11,308 bases of DNA, from contig CAMEIK010000021.1 in NCBI GenBank assembly GCA_945918315.1, forward strand, positions 1 through 11,308, written 5' to 3'. The position numbers and the translations under genes are program-made. Under the pieces are notes generated by a model. That model did not search any database and was not told where the DNA came from. It was given only the letters and a program-made list of their open reading frames with translations. Positions 1-5,771 of the stretch are shown in pieces. The stretch comes from an uncultured Clostridia bacterium. GTDB lineage: Bacteria > Bacillota > Clostridia > Oscillospirales > Oscillospiraceae. The stretch's first letter is position 1. The number at the start of each line of letters is the position of its first letter.

Positions 1-2
1 AA

Positions 3-86
3 CCGGCACAAAATCTCTCGCTGAGCTTCCTTGCCGATTTATGCGGTGTTGCCCTGGATACAAAAGAAAGGAGGGGCGGACTATGA
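3..86 (+). CDS. C-terminal end of an unidentified upstream gene (partial)
   Basis: An open frame enters from the left edge and ends at TGA 84-86. It gives about 27 C-terminal residues ending in KERRGGL. The stop overlaps the ATG of the next gene in an ATGA arrangement (83-86), the same junction used at livM-livG and livG-livF in this window, which suggests translational coupling within one operon. Too little is visible to name a family. From the neighbours, a cell-wall, division or phospho-signalling role is only a guess. The other upstream frame without a stop is that of the next gene, so this assignment rests on the overlap pattern alone. Confidence 0.4.
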   Translation, partial: PAQNLSLSFLADLCGVALDTKERRGGL

Positions 87-1813
87 CGCAATGGGAAGCG
101 TTTTGGGAATCGCTTCAGGCTGTGCGTGGAACCTATGCGGGTGTCTATATTGGATTTCTTCGGTACTTCGCCCCCATCACGGCGGGACTGCTGCTGCTTC
201 GCTGCGCGATCCCGCTGATGACCTTCCGGCGGGAGCCGGAAATCTGGGGCTGGCTGACCATGAGCGGCGGAAAGCAGGTGCCTATTACCCACTGGGAAAA
301 CGTGATCGGCAGGAGCAAGAGCTGCGACATTGTTGTGGATATCCCCACAGCTTCCCGGAATCATGCGGTTCTCACCCGATACGATGACGGAAGCTGGACG
401 ATTACCGATGCCGGTTCCAGAGACGGGACCTATGTAAACAAGGAACGGGTGAAGATCTGCGCTCTGGAAGAGGGGGATTCCATCTCCATCGGCGGAATCA
501 GAATGAAATTTCAGCCTATTACCCAACGGCAGGAAATGCTTCAGTCCCAGCTCCGGAAGTCGGCTTCCGGCAGCTTCGCGACGGTTGCGAACCTGATTCT
601 GCTGACGCTTTTTCAGCTCTTGATTGTTCTGGCCTTTCTGATGAATGGACGTGAGGCGGCAATCCTGCCTGCGCTGGAAGGGTTTGGAGGCATTGCGGCA
701 GCCCAGTGGGTCCTTTTCTTTTTCTACTGCATCATTCACAGGAAATCCTTTGAGCTGGAAACTCTGGCGTTTTTGATGTGCACCATGGGTATGGCGGCGA
801 TAACCGCGGTGAAGCCTGCCGAGGTAACCAAGCAACTGTTTGCCCTGGGGTTGGGCATCCTGACCTTCCTGATGATTGGATGGTCTTTGCGGGATCTGGA
901 GCGGGCAAAGCGATTCCGCTATCTTGCGGTTATCGCGGGCGTTGGCTTCCTGGCGGTGACGCTGGTTTTTGGCACGGAGTACTACGGCGCCAAAAACTGG
1001 CTCATTATCGGCGGGATGTCCCTGCAGCCTTCGGAGCTTGCGAAGGTGTGCTTTGTCTATGCCGGAGCCTCCACCATGGACCGGATCATGAACAAGCGGA
1101 ATCTGATCCTGTTCATTGGATACTCGGTGCTGATTTGCGGACTGCTTGCCGTCATGAACGATTTCGGAACCGCGCTGGTTTTTTTCTGTACGTTCCTGAT
1201 TATCGCCTATCTCCGCTCCGGCAGCTTTGGTACAGTGGCCCTTGCGGTGACTGCTCTGTTTTTTGCCGGTGTCATGGCACTGCGCATCGCGCCCCACGCG
1301 CTCCAGCGCTTCAGTGTGTGGCGTCATGTGTGGGAATACCCCCTGGATGCCGGCTACCAGCAGACAAAATCTCTGATGTGCATTGCCTCCGGCGGCCTGC
1401 TTGGTTTGGGAGCCGGAAACGGTTGGCTGAAAAATGTGTTTGCCGCGGATTCGGATATTGTGTTTGCCACGATTTCGGAGGAGTGGGGACTGATTCAGGC
1501 CTGTATGCTGGTAGTGTGTGTTGCCGTGTTCGGCTTTTTCGCGGTCCGCACCGCCCGTGTGGCCCGCAGCAGCTTTTACAGCATCGGAGCCTGCACCGCT
1601 GCCGGCATCCTGGTGATTCAGACCATTCTCAACTGCCTGGGAACGGTGGATATTCTTCCCTTTACGGGAGTGACCTTTCCGTTCCTTTCCAACGGCGGAA
1701 CCAGCATGATCGGATCCTGGGGGCTCCTTGCCTTTGTCAAGGCTGCGGACACCCGGCAGAATGCCAGTTTTGCGGTAAAACTGAGCAAAAAGGGGAGGCA
1801 GCAGGATGAATAG
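83..1813 (+). CDS. FHA-domain SEDS peptidoglycan polymerase (FtsW/RodA/SpoVE family)
   Basis: A 576-residue membrane protein, predicted to polymerise lipid II into glycan strands with a class B PBP partner. The ATG at 83 is chosen because AAAGGAGG lies at 67-74, 8 nt upstream. A first membrane segment (about residues 22-45) precedes a forkhead-associated domain (about 60-143) with the phosphothreonine-pocket motifs GRS (76-78), SRNH (91-94) and GSRDGT (111-116). About ten SEDS membrane segments follow from residue 165. SEDS hallmarks are LQPSELAK (314-321), DFGTALVF (360-367), D458 in the SDIVFATISEEWG stretch (matching the essential Asp of FtsW/RodA) and PFLSNGGTSM (533-542). The extra first helix would place the FHA domain in the cytoplasm, where kinases act. 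Family SEDS proteins are usually near 400 residues; the extra length is the FHA module. FtsW versus RodA versus SpoVE cannot be decided here. Confidence 0.93.
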   Translation: MTQWEAFWESLQAVRGTYAGVYIGFLRYFAPITAGLLLLRCAIPLMTFRREPEIWGWLTMSGGKQVPITHWENVIGRSKSCDIVVDIPTASRNHAVLTRYDDGSWTITDAGSRDGTYVNKERVKICALEEGDSISIGGIRMKFQPITQRQEMLQSQLRKSASGSFATVANLILLTLFQLLIVLAFLMNGREAAILPALEGFGGIAAAQWVLFFFYCIIHRKSFELETLAFLMCTMGMAAITAVKPAEVTKQLFALGLGILTFLMIGWSLRDLERAKRFRYLAVIAGVGFLAVTLVFGTEYYGAKNWLIIGGMSLQPSELAKVCFVYAGASTMDRIMNKRNLILFIGYSVLICGLLAVMNDFGTALVFFCTFLIIAYLRSGSFGTVALAVTALFFAGVMALRIAPHALQRFSVWRHVWEYPLDAGYQQTKSLMCIASGGLLGLGAGNGWLKNVFAADSDIVFATISEEWGLIQACMLVVCVAVFGFFAVRTARVARSSFYSIGACTAAGILVIQTILNCLGTVDILPFTGVTFPFLSNGGTSMIGSWGLLAFVKAADTRQNASFAVKLSKKGRQQDE

Positions 1814-3179
1814 AGTAACCAAGCGTACCTGGATTATGGGCGTTTTTCTGGCTGTGCTTCTGGGTGGATTGGGCCTGTTTCTTTTTGAGTATACCACCAA
1901 GGCAGGGGCCTGGGTATCTACGGTGGGTTCCCCTCATGTATTTAACGGAGGAAACATCGGCTGCGGAACAATTACAGACCGAACCGGAGAGGTTCTTCTG
2001 GATATTGACGGTACCCGAACCTATTCGCCAAATTCCGCCACCCGGATGTCCACCCTGCATTGGTTGGGAGATCGTCAGGGCTATATCAGCGCTTCCGCCA
2101 TTGCGAAGTACGCGGGGCAGCTTTCCGGCTTTGACCCTGTGAACGGCGTGTATGACTACGGCGGTGTGGGAGGGACCATGACCCTGACGCTTTCCGCGCG
2201 GGTGCAGAATGTGGCGCTGGAGGCTATGAACGGCAGGAAGGGCATTGTCGGCGTTTATAACTACAAAACGGGGGAGATCCTTTGCGCGTTGACGACACCG
2301 ACTTATGACCCGGACGATCCCCCGGCAATCAATGCCGACAATGAAGAAGCCTACGAGGGTGTCTATCTCAACCGTTTTTTGCAGTCCGTCTATATTCCCG
2401 GTTCCATTTTCAAGGTTGTGACCACGGCCGCGGCACTGGAAACGGTGCCGGATATTCTGAACATGACCTTTACCTGTACGGGAGACTATTCCTACGGCAC
2501 GGAAAGCGTCACCTGCGAAACGGCCCATGGAAAGCTGAATCTGTCCGGAGCCCTGTCTCACTCCTGCAACTGTGCCTTTGCCCAGATTGCCAAGCTGGTG
2601 GGCAGGGAGAATATGGTCAGGATCGTGAAGGAACTTCAGGTGACGGAGCCTCTGACCTTTGACGGTGTGACCGCGGTGGCGGGGAACTACGACATTGAGG
2701 ACGCGGGCGGAGCGTCATTTGCCTGGAGCTGTATCGGACAGCACACGGACCAGATTAACCCCTGCCGGTATATGACCTTTATGGGCACCATTGCCTCCGG
2801 GGGAAAGGGCGTGAATCCCTACCTTGTGTCCAAGGTTCAGACCGGGGAAAAAGTGACCTACCTGGCGGAACCGACGCCGACGGACAGGATCCTGGAGGCG
2901 GATATTGCCCGGACACTGCAAAGCTATATGCGCAATAACGTGCAGTCCATTTACGGCGATGACAATTTCCCGGGCCTTCAGGTTTGTGCCAAGTCCGGTA
3001 CCAGTCAGCTGGGCGGCGGGAAGACCTCCAATGCCATGTTTGCCGGTTTCGTCATGAACGAGGAATACCCTCTTGCATTTGTCGTGGTGGTGGAAAACGG
3101 CGGATATGGAAGAGCGGCCTGCGTTCCGGTGATTGCCCCCGTCCTTGCCGCCTGCAAGGCAGTGCTGGACGCAGAGTAA
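1806..3179 (+). CDS. Class B penicillin-binding protein (PbpA-like transpeptidase)
   Basis: A 457-residue D,D-transpeptidase expected to cross-link peptidoglycan outside the membrane. One N-terminal anchor helix (about residues 9-27) is followed by a short non-catalytic domain (about 35-125) and a transpeptidase domain. The three active-site motifs are all present: SxxK as S200-I-F-K203 (PGSIFKVV), SxN as S253-C-N255, and KSGT at 396-399. The gene overlaps the SEDS gene by 8 bases (ATG 1806-1808, previous stop TAG 1811-1813), with a GGGAGG ribosome binding site at about 1793-1798. SEDS polymerases and class B PBPs work as cognate pairs, so this is almost certainly the partner. The short N-terminal domain resembles the PbpA group paired with RodA in actinobacterial operons more than the large FtsI/PBP2 proteins. 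No clear terminator follows, only a weak 5-bp stem near 3187-3201. Confidence 0.93.
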   Translation: MNRVTKRTWIMGVFLAVLLGGLGLFLFEYTTKAGAWVSTVGSPHVFNGGNIGCGTITDRTGEVLLDIDGTRTYSPNSATRMSTLHWLGDRQGYISASAIAKYAGQLSGFDPVNGVYDYGGVGGTMTLTLSARVQNVALEAMNGRKGIVGVYNYKTGEILCALTTPTYDPDDPPAINADNEEAYEGVYLNRFLQSVYIPGSIFKVVTTAAALETVPDILNMTFTCTGDYSYGTESVTCETAHGKLNLSGALSHSCNCAFAQIAKLVGRENMVRIVKELQVTEPLTFDGVTAVAGNYDIEDAGGASFAWSCIGQHTDQINPCRYMTFMGTIASGGKGVNPYLVSKVQTGEKVTYLAEPTPTDRILEADIARTLQSYMRNNVQSIYGDDNFPGLQVCAKSGTSQLGGGKTSNAMFAGFVMNEEYPLAFVVVVENGGYGRAACVPVIAPVLAACKAVLDAE

Positions 3180-3252
3180 GGCTCTGACAGATATTGTCTG
3201 TTCTGTACAAAAAGAAGAAAAAACAGAGGGAAAATATGTGGTGTTTGTCTCG

Positions 3253-3281
3253 TTGACAAATGTCCTCCACTGAGATACAAT
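3253..3281 (+). promoter_or_regulatory. Housekeeping (sigma-A) promoter of the liv leader
   Basis: A perfect -35 TTGACA (3253-3258), a 17-nt spacer and -10 TACAAT (3276-3281), one mismatch from consensus. Transcription should begin near 3286-3288, giving a 5' leader of about 265 nt before livJ and only about 25 nt before the leader-peptide ATG at 3312. Confidence 0.85.
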
Positions 3282-3311
3282 ATGGACAACTTCAAGAGGA
3301 GGTACATTGAA

Positions 3312-3467
3312 ATGCGGGCTTACGGTTTTTCTGAATCCTACACTTTCGGCAGCTGCTGCGCAGCGGCCTGTACCTCTGCGCGCCTTGATAGCCTACTGGA
3401 CACTGCCATTTTGCTGGTAGTGTCCATTTGCGTAATTAGCCTGGTAATTCTGGGTCAATACGCGTAA
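3312..3467 (+). CDS. Ile/Leu/Val-rich leader peptide of the liv operon (attenuator peptide)
   Basis: A 51-codon frame with AGGAGG at 3297-3302, 9 nt before ATG 3312. The in-frame ATG at 3282 is rejected because it lies at or before the predicted transcription start. The distal half (residues 33-47) is ILLVVSICVISLVIL, with 4 Ile, 4 Leu and 4 Val in 15 codons; then GQYA and UAA at 3465-3467. It sits between a consensus promoter and a terminator, directly upstream of a branched-chain amino acid importer. Leader peptides rich in the regulated amino acids are known from enterobacterial ilv and leu operons. I infer that its translation, not the peptide, is the function: ribosomes stalled for charged Ile-, Leu- or Val-tRNA choose the downstream RNA fold. 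Oddities are a Cys-rich stretch (C15, C16, C20) and an unusually long N-terminal half. The alternative is a small single-helix membrane protein, since residues 27-47 would also suit a membrane. Confidence 0.82.
   Translation: MRAYGFSESYTFGSCCAAACTSARLDSLLDTAILLVVSICVISLVILGQYA
3348..3368 (+). promoter_or_regulatory. RNA hairpin in the proximal part of the leader peptide frame
   Basis: GGC 3348-3350 pairs with GCC 3366-3368. After an A-G mismatch, GCUGC 3352-3356 pairs with GCAGC 3360-3364 around a UGC loop. It overlaps the Cys/Ala codons (GSCCAAAC). It may be a polymerase pause site or a by-product of GC-rich codons; its role is inferred. Confidence 0.4.
3397..3426 (+). promoter_or_regulatory. 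RNA hairpin over the first Ile/Leu/Val codons (possible pause hairpin)
   Basis: UGGACACUGCC (3397-3407) pairs with GGUAGUGUCCA (3416-3426): 11 pairs with one G-U, extendable by A3408-U3415. The arms contain codons for residues 28-39 of the leader peptide, so a translating ribosome must melt it. In classical attenuators a first hairpin in this place pauses RNA polymerase until the ribosome catches up. That role is inferred; the pairing is read directly. Confidence 0.6.
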
Positions 3468-3475
3468 CCGGGGCT
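3438..3475 (+). promoter_or_regulatory. Possible anti-antiterminator helix at the end of the leader frame
   Basis: AGCCUGGU (3438-3445, codons S43-V45) can pair with ACCGGGGCU (3467-3475) with one bulged G and one G-U. This helix would occupy the first bases of the antiterminator arm, and a ribosome stalled on the distal Leu/Val/Ile codons would disrupt it. It is weaker than the antiterminator and is the least certain element of the switch. Confidence 0.4.
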
Positions 3476-3506
3476 TCTGGAACGGGAAGAAACGGTTACC
3501 GGAAGC
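3473..3506 (+). promoter_or_regulatory. Antiterminator hairpin of the liv attenuator
   Basis: GCUUCUGG (3473-3480) pairs with CCGGAAGC (3499-3506). Across one bulged A (3498), AAC 3481-3483 also pairs with GUU 3495-3497. This makes 11 pairs including one G-U. The 3' arm uses bases 3495-3506, which are the ascending arm and loop of the terminator, so the two folds exclude each other. The 5' arm begins 6 nt after the leader stop codon, within the expected footprint of a ribosome waiting at that stop. Confidence 0.7.
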
Positions 3507-3520
3507 GGTACCGTTTTTTT
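3491..3520 (+). terminator. Intrinsic terminator upstream of livJ (attenuator)
   Basis: AACGG (3491-3495), one bulged U, then UACC (3497-3500) pair with GGUA (3507-3510) and CCGUU (3511-3515) around loop GGAAGC. Seven Ts run from 3514 to 3520. It lies between the leader peptide and livJ, 34 nt before the livJ ATG, with no second promoter evident before livJ, so it must be read through for livJ to be made from the 3253 promoter. Confidence 0.82.
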
Positions 3521-3553
3521 ATTGTAAGAAACGCAAGAAAAGGAGATTTGAAA

Positions 3554-4696
3554 ATGAAAAAGGTATTTGCACTCATTATGGCTGCTGCCATGGTACTGGG
3601 AATGTTCGCCGGCTGTTCTTCCAAAAAGGCTGCCACTGGTGCCATCAAGGTCGGCGCGATTGGACCTCTGACCGGTGACTACGCCATCTACGGCAGCGCT
3701 GTTGCCAACGGCATTCAGATCGCAATCGACGAAATCAACGCCAAGGGCGGCCTGCAGTTCGAGCTGCTGAGCGAGGATGACCAGGGTGACCCCACCATGG
3801 CTGTCAACGCTTACAACACGGAAATGGAGAAGGGTATGCAGGTTCTGCTGGGCACCACTACCTCCGGCGCCTGCGCCGCTGTCGCGGATGTTGCCTATGA
3901 AGAGCGTGTCTTTGTACTGACTCCCTCCGCTTCCAACCCCGTCGTCAACGAAGGCAAGGACAATGTCTATCAGGTCTGCTTCACTGACCCCAACCAGGGC
4001 GCTTCCTCCGCGCAGACCATCAAGAGCCTGGGTGTCGGCGAGAAGATTGCTGTCATCTGGAACAACGCACAGGACTACTCCACCAGCATTTACCAGTCCT
4101 TCATGGCGAAGGCTTCCGAAATCGGCCTGGAGGTTGTGGCTGACGCTACCTTCTCCGATGACGGCAACGCGGACTTCTCCGTCCAGCTGCAGGCTGCCGC
4201 CAATGCCGGTGCCGACCTGGTTTTCCTGCCCATCTACTATACCCCTGTTGTTGCCATCATGCAGCAGGCGGATGCCGCAGGCTATGACTTCAAGTTCTTC
4301 GGCGTTGACGGCATGGATGGCCTGCTGGATGTGGAAGGCTTCAACACCGCTCTGGCTGAGGGGTCCTACATGCTGACCCCCTTCGACGCCAACAAGTCTG
4401 ACGAACTGACTTCCTCCTTTGTTTCCACCTACACCGAGAAGTACGGTGTGACCCCCAACCAGTTTGCCGCTGACGCCTATGATGCCATGTACATCTTCTA
4501 CGCCGCCTGCCAGGATCTGGGCTTCACCTCCGAGACCAGCGCCCAGGATATCTGCAAGGCAATGATCCCCTGGATGCAGAACTATACCTACACCGGCCTG
4601 ACCGGCGAGGGCATGGTATGGGCTGCTGACGGCTGTGTGAGCAAGGTTGCTACCGCTTATGTTATCAAGGACGGCGCCTACGCCTCCGTTGGCTGA
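3554..4696 (+). CDS. livJ: Branched-chain amino acid ABC transporter, substrate-binding lipoprotein
   Basis: A 380-residue extracytoplasmic binding protein that captures Leu/Ile/Val for the LivHMGF permease. A lipoprotein signal peptide (KK at 2-3, hydrophobic 4-18) ends in a lipobox F-A-G-C21. The mature protein is a type I periplasmic-binding fold starting at about residue 31 (IKVGAIGPLTGDYAIYG), with the ligand-contact type segment TTTSGA at 101-106 and the ANGIQIAIDEINAKGG helix characteristic of LivJ/LivK. ATG 3554 is chosen over the in-frame TTG at 3548 because AGGAG (3541-3545) is 8 nt from ATG but only 2 nt from TTG. The gene follows the leader-peptide attenuator and precedes livH after a 180-nt gap. 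Codons are strongly C- and CTG-biased compared with livHMGF, as expected for an abundant protein. The exact ligand (Leu, Ile, Val or another amino acid) cannot be read from sequence alone, but the Ile/Leu/Val-rich leader supports branched-chain substrates. Confidence 0.93.
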   Translation: MKKVFALIMAAAMVLGMFAGCSSKKAATGAIKVGAIGPLTGDYAIYGSAVANGIQIAIDEINAKGGLQFELLSEDDQGDPTMAVNAYNTEMEKGMQVLLGTTTSGACAAVADVAYEERVFVLTPSASNPVVNEGKDNVYQVCFTDPNQGASSAQTIKSLGVGEKIAVIWNNAQDYSTSIYQSFMAKASEIGLEVVADATFSDDGNADFSVQLQAAANAGADLVFLPIYYTPVVAIMQQADAAGYDFKFFGVDGMDGLLDVEGFNTALAEGSYMLTPFDANKSDELTSSFVSTYTEKYGVTPNQFAADAYDAMYIFYAACQDLGFTSETSAQDICKAMIPWMQNYTYTGLTGEGMVWAADGCVSKVATAYVIKDGAYASVG

Positions 4697-4703
4697 TGCG
4701 GAC

Positions 4704-4732
4704 TTGACATCATAATTCCGTTCCACTAAAAT
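4704..4732 (+). promoter_or_regulatory. Likely internal promoter between livJ and livH
   Basis: TTGACA (4704-4709), a 17-nt spacer, then TAAAAT (4727-4732; one mismatch from TATAAT). The predicted start is near 4739, inside the first large stem-loop. It would allow livHMGF transcription independent of the leader attenuator. Activity is inferred from consensus match only. Confidence 0.6.
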
Positions 4733-4734
4733 CT

Positions 4735-4778
4735 AACCGGGCGGGTCCCGCTCTTCAGAGAAAAGGATCCGCCCGGTT
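4735..4778 (+). promoter_or_regulatory. Intercistronic stem-loop 1 (livJ-livH)
   Basis: AACCGGGCGG (4735-4744) is exactly complementary to CCGCCCGGTT (4769-4778), and GUCC 4745-4748 with GGAU 4765-4768 extends the stem to 14 pairs. No T-run follows, so it is not a typical intrinsic terminator. Stable stem-loops after a binding-protein gene commonly protect its mRNA or limit downstream expression; that role is inferred. Confidence 0.65.
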
Positions 4779-4789
4779 CCATACCGCTC

Positions 4790-4847
4790 CCGGGATGACA
4801 AGCCATGGTTACCCCCATAAGGGAGTGACCGGGGCTTGTCACCTCGG
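4790..4847 (+). promoter_or_regulatory. Intercistronic stem-loop 2 in the livH leader
   Basis: TGACAAGCC (4796-4804) is exactly complementary to GGCTTGTCA (4833-4841). Inside it GGUUACCCCC (4807-4816) pairs with GGGAGUGACC (4821-4830) except at one position, around an AUAA loop. Outside it CGGG pairs with CUCG beyond one mismatch. It is followed by AAAAAA rather than Ts, and ends about 30 nt before the livH ATG. It may be an mRNA stability or regulatory element; no known riboswitch class was recognised. Confidence 0.6.
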
Positions 4848-4876
4848 AAAAAACGATAGAAGAGAGGGAAAACAAT

Positions 4877-5761
4877 ATGACCATGTTCTTGTCCAACCTG
4901 ATCAGCGGAATCAGCCTGGGCAGTGTGTACGCGATTATTGCCCTGGGCTACACCATGGTGTATGGTATCGCCAAAATGCTGAATTTCGCCCACGGTGATG
5001 TGATTATGGTGGGCGCCTATATCTGCTTCTGCTGTCTGTATAATCTGGGCCTGCCTCCTGCGGTGGGTGTTCTGGCCTCCATGGCGGTGTGCACGCTCCT
5101 TGGCATTTTGATTGAGCGCCTTGCCTACAAGCCTTTGCGGCAGGCAACCTCCCTTGCCGTGCTGATCACGGCCATCGGTATGAGCTATTTTCTCCAGAAT
5201 TTGGCCCAGATGATCTGGGGAGCCAATCCCAAGAGCTTCCAGACCGTGATCCCCGCGGGAAGTCTGACGCTTATGGGCGGCGAGCTGAAAATATCCTATG
5301 TATCCATGGTTACCATCGCCGCGTCCGTGGTTGTGATGGTGGCCCTTTCCCTGTTTGTTGGGCGTTCGAAAATGGGCCGGGCCATGCGCTGTGTATCGGA
5401 GGATAAGGGTGCCGCTCAGCTTATGGGTGTGAATGTGGACCTGACCATTTCCGTCACCTTTGCCATCGGTTCCGCCCTTGCTGCCATTGCGGGCGTGCTG
5501 ATGTGCTCTGCTTATCCCACGCTGAAACCTACCACCGGTTCCATGCCCGGTATCAAGGCCTTTACCGCCGCGGTTTTCGGCGGGATCGGCTCCATTCCCG
5601 GTGCCATGGTGGGCGGTATTCTGCTGGGCGTCATTGAAATCCTCGGCAGAGCCTATGTATCCTCGGAGCTGGGCGACGCGTTTGTATTTGCCGTTCTGAT
5701 TCTTGTTCTGCTGGTTCGGCCTACCGGTCTGCTTGGCAAGAAGATTCAGGAGAAGGTTTGA
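4877..5761 (+). CDS. livH: Branched-chain amino acid ABC transporter permease LivH
   Basis: A 294-residue polytopic inner-membrane subunit forming half of the translocation channel with LivM. It has the typical LivH start (LISGISLGSVYAIIALGYTM, residues 8-27), the family motif NFAHGD (36-41), a cytoplasmic coupling loop GRAMRCVSEDKGAAQLMG (167-184) that contacts the ATPases, and the C-terminal AAVFGGIGSIPGAMVGG segment (231-247). Length matches the family. GAGAGGG lies about 10 nt before ATG 4877. It is separated from livJ by a 180-nt gap with its own likely promoter and two stem-loops, and is followed by livM after 10 nt. Confidence 0.95.
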   Translation: MTMFLSNLISGISLGSVYAIIALGYTMVYGIAKMLNFAHGDVIMVGAYICFCCLYNLGLPPAVGVLASMAVCTLLGILIERLAYKPLRQATSLAVLITAIGMSYFLQNLAQMIWGANPKSFQTVIPAGSLTLMGGELKISYVSMVTIAASVVVMVALSLFVGRSKMGRAMRCVSEDKGAAQLMGVNVDLTISVTFAIGSALAAIAGVLMCSAYPTLKPTTGSMPGIKAFTAAVFGGIGSIPGAMVGGILLGVIEILGRAYVSSELGDAFVFAVLILVLLVRPTGLLGKKIQEKV

Positions 5762-5771
5762 GGTGACCGGC

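Noticed and set aside
778..1809. 343-codon + frame inside the SEDS gene
   Set aside because: Out-of-frame shadow of a gene with all SEDS motifs; the product is Cys/Arg/His-rich with no domain.
3187..3201. Stem ACAGA/TCTGT as terminator of the SEDS-PBP operon
   Set aside because: Only 5 A/T-rich pairs and no T-run directly after it, so too weak to call a terminator.
3282..3311. Longer leader peptide starting at ATG 3282
   Set aside because: This ATG lies immediately after the -10 box, at or before the predicted transcription start, and has no ribosome binding site. ATG 3312 has a strong one.
3548..3553. TTG start two codons upstream of the livJ ATG
   Set aside because: It is only 2 nt from the AGGAG site; ATG 3554 has normal spacing and gives a standard lipoprotein signal peptide.
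3180..3553. T-box or CodY-type leader for the liv operon
   Set aside because: No T-box signature (AGGGTGGNACCGCG-like) and no recognisable CodY box (AATTTTCWGAAAATT) were found. The leader peptide with terminator/antiterminator explains the region better.
3455..4726. Long - strand frame (423 codons) opposite livJ
   Set aside because: It is a shadow of livJ caused by its C-ending codon bias. It has no ribosome binding site and a low-complexity Gly/Val/His-rich product.
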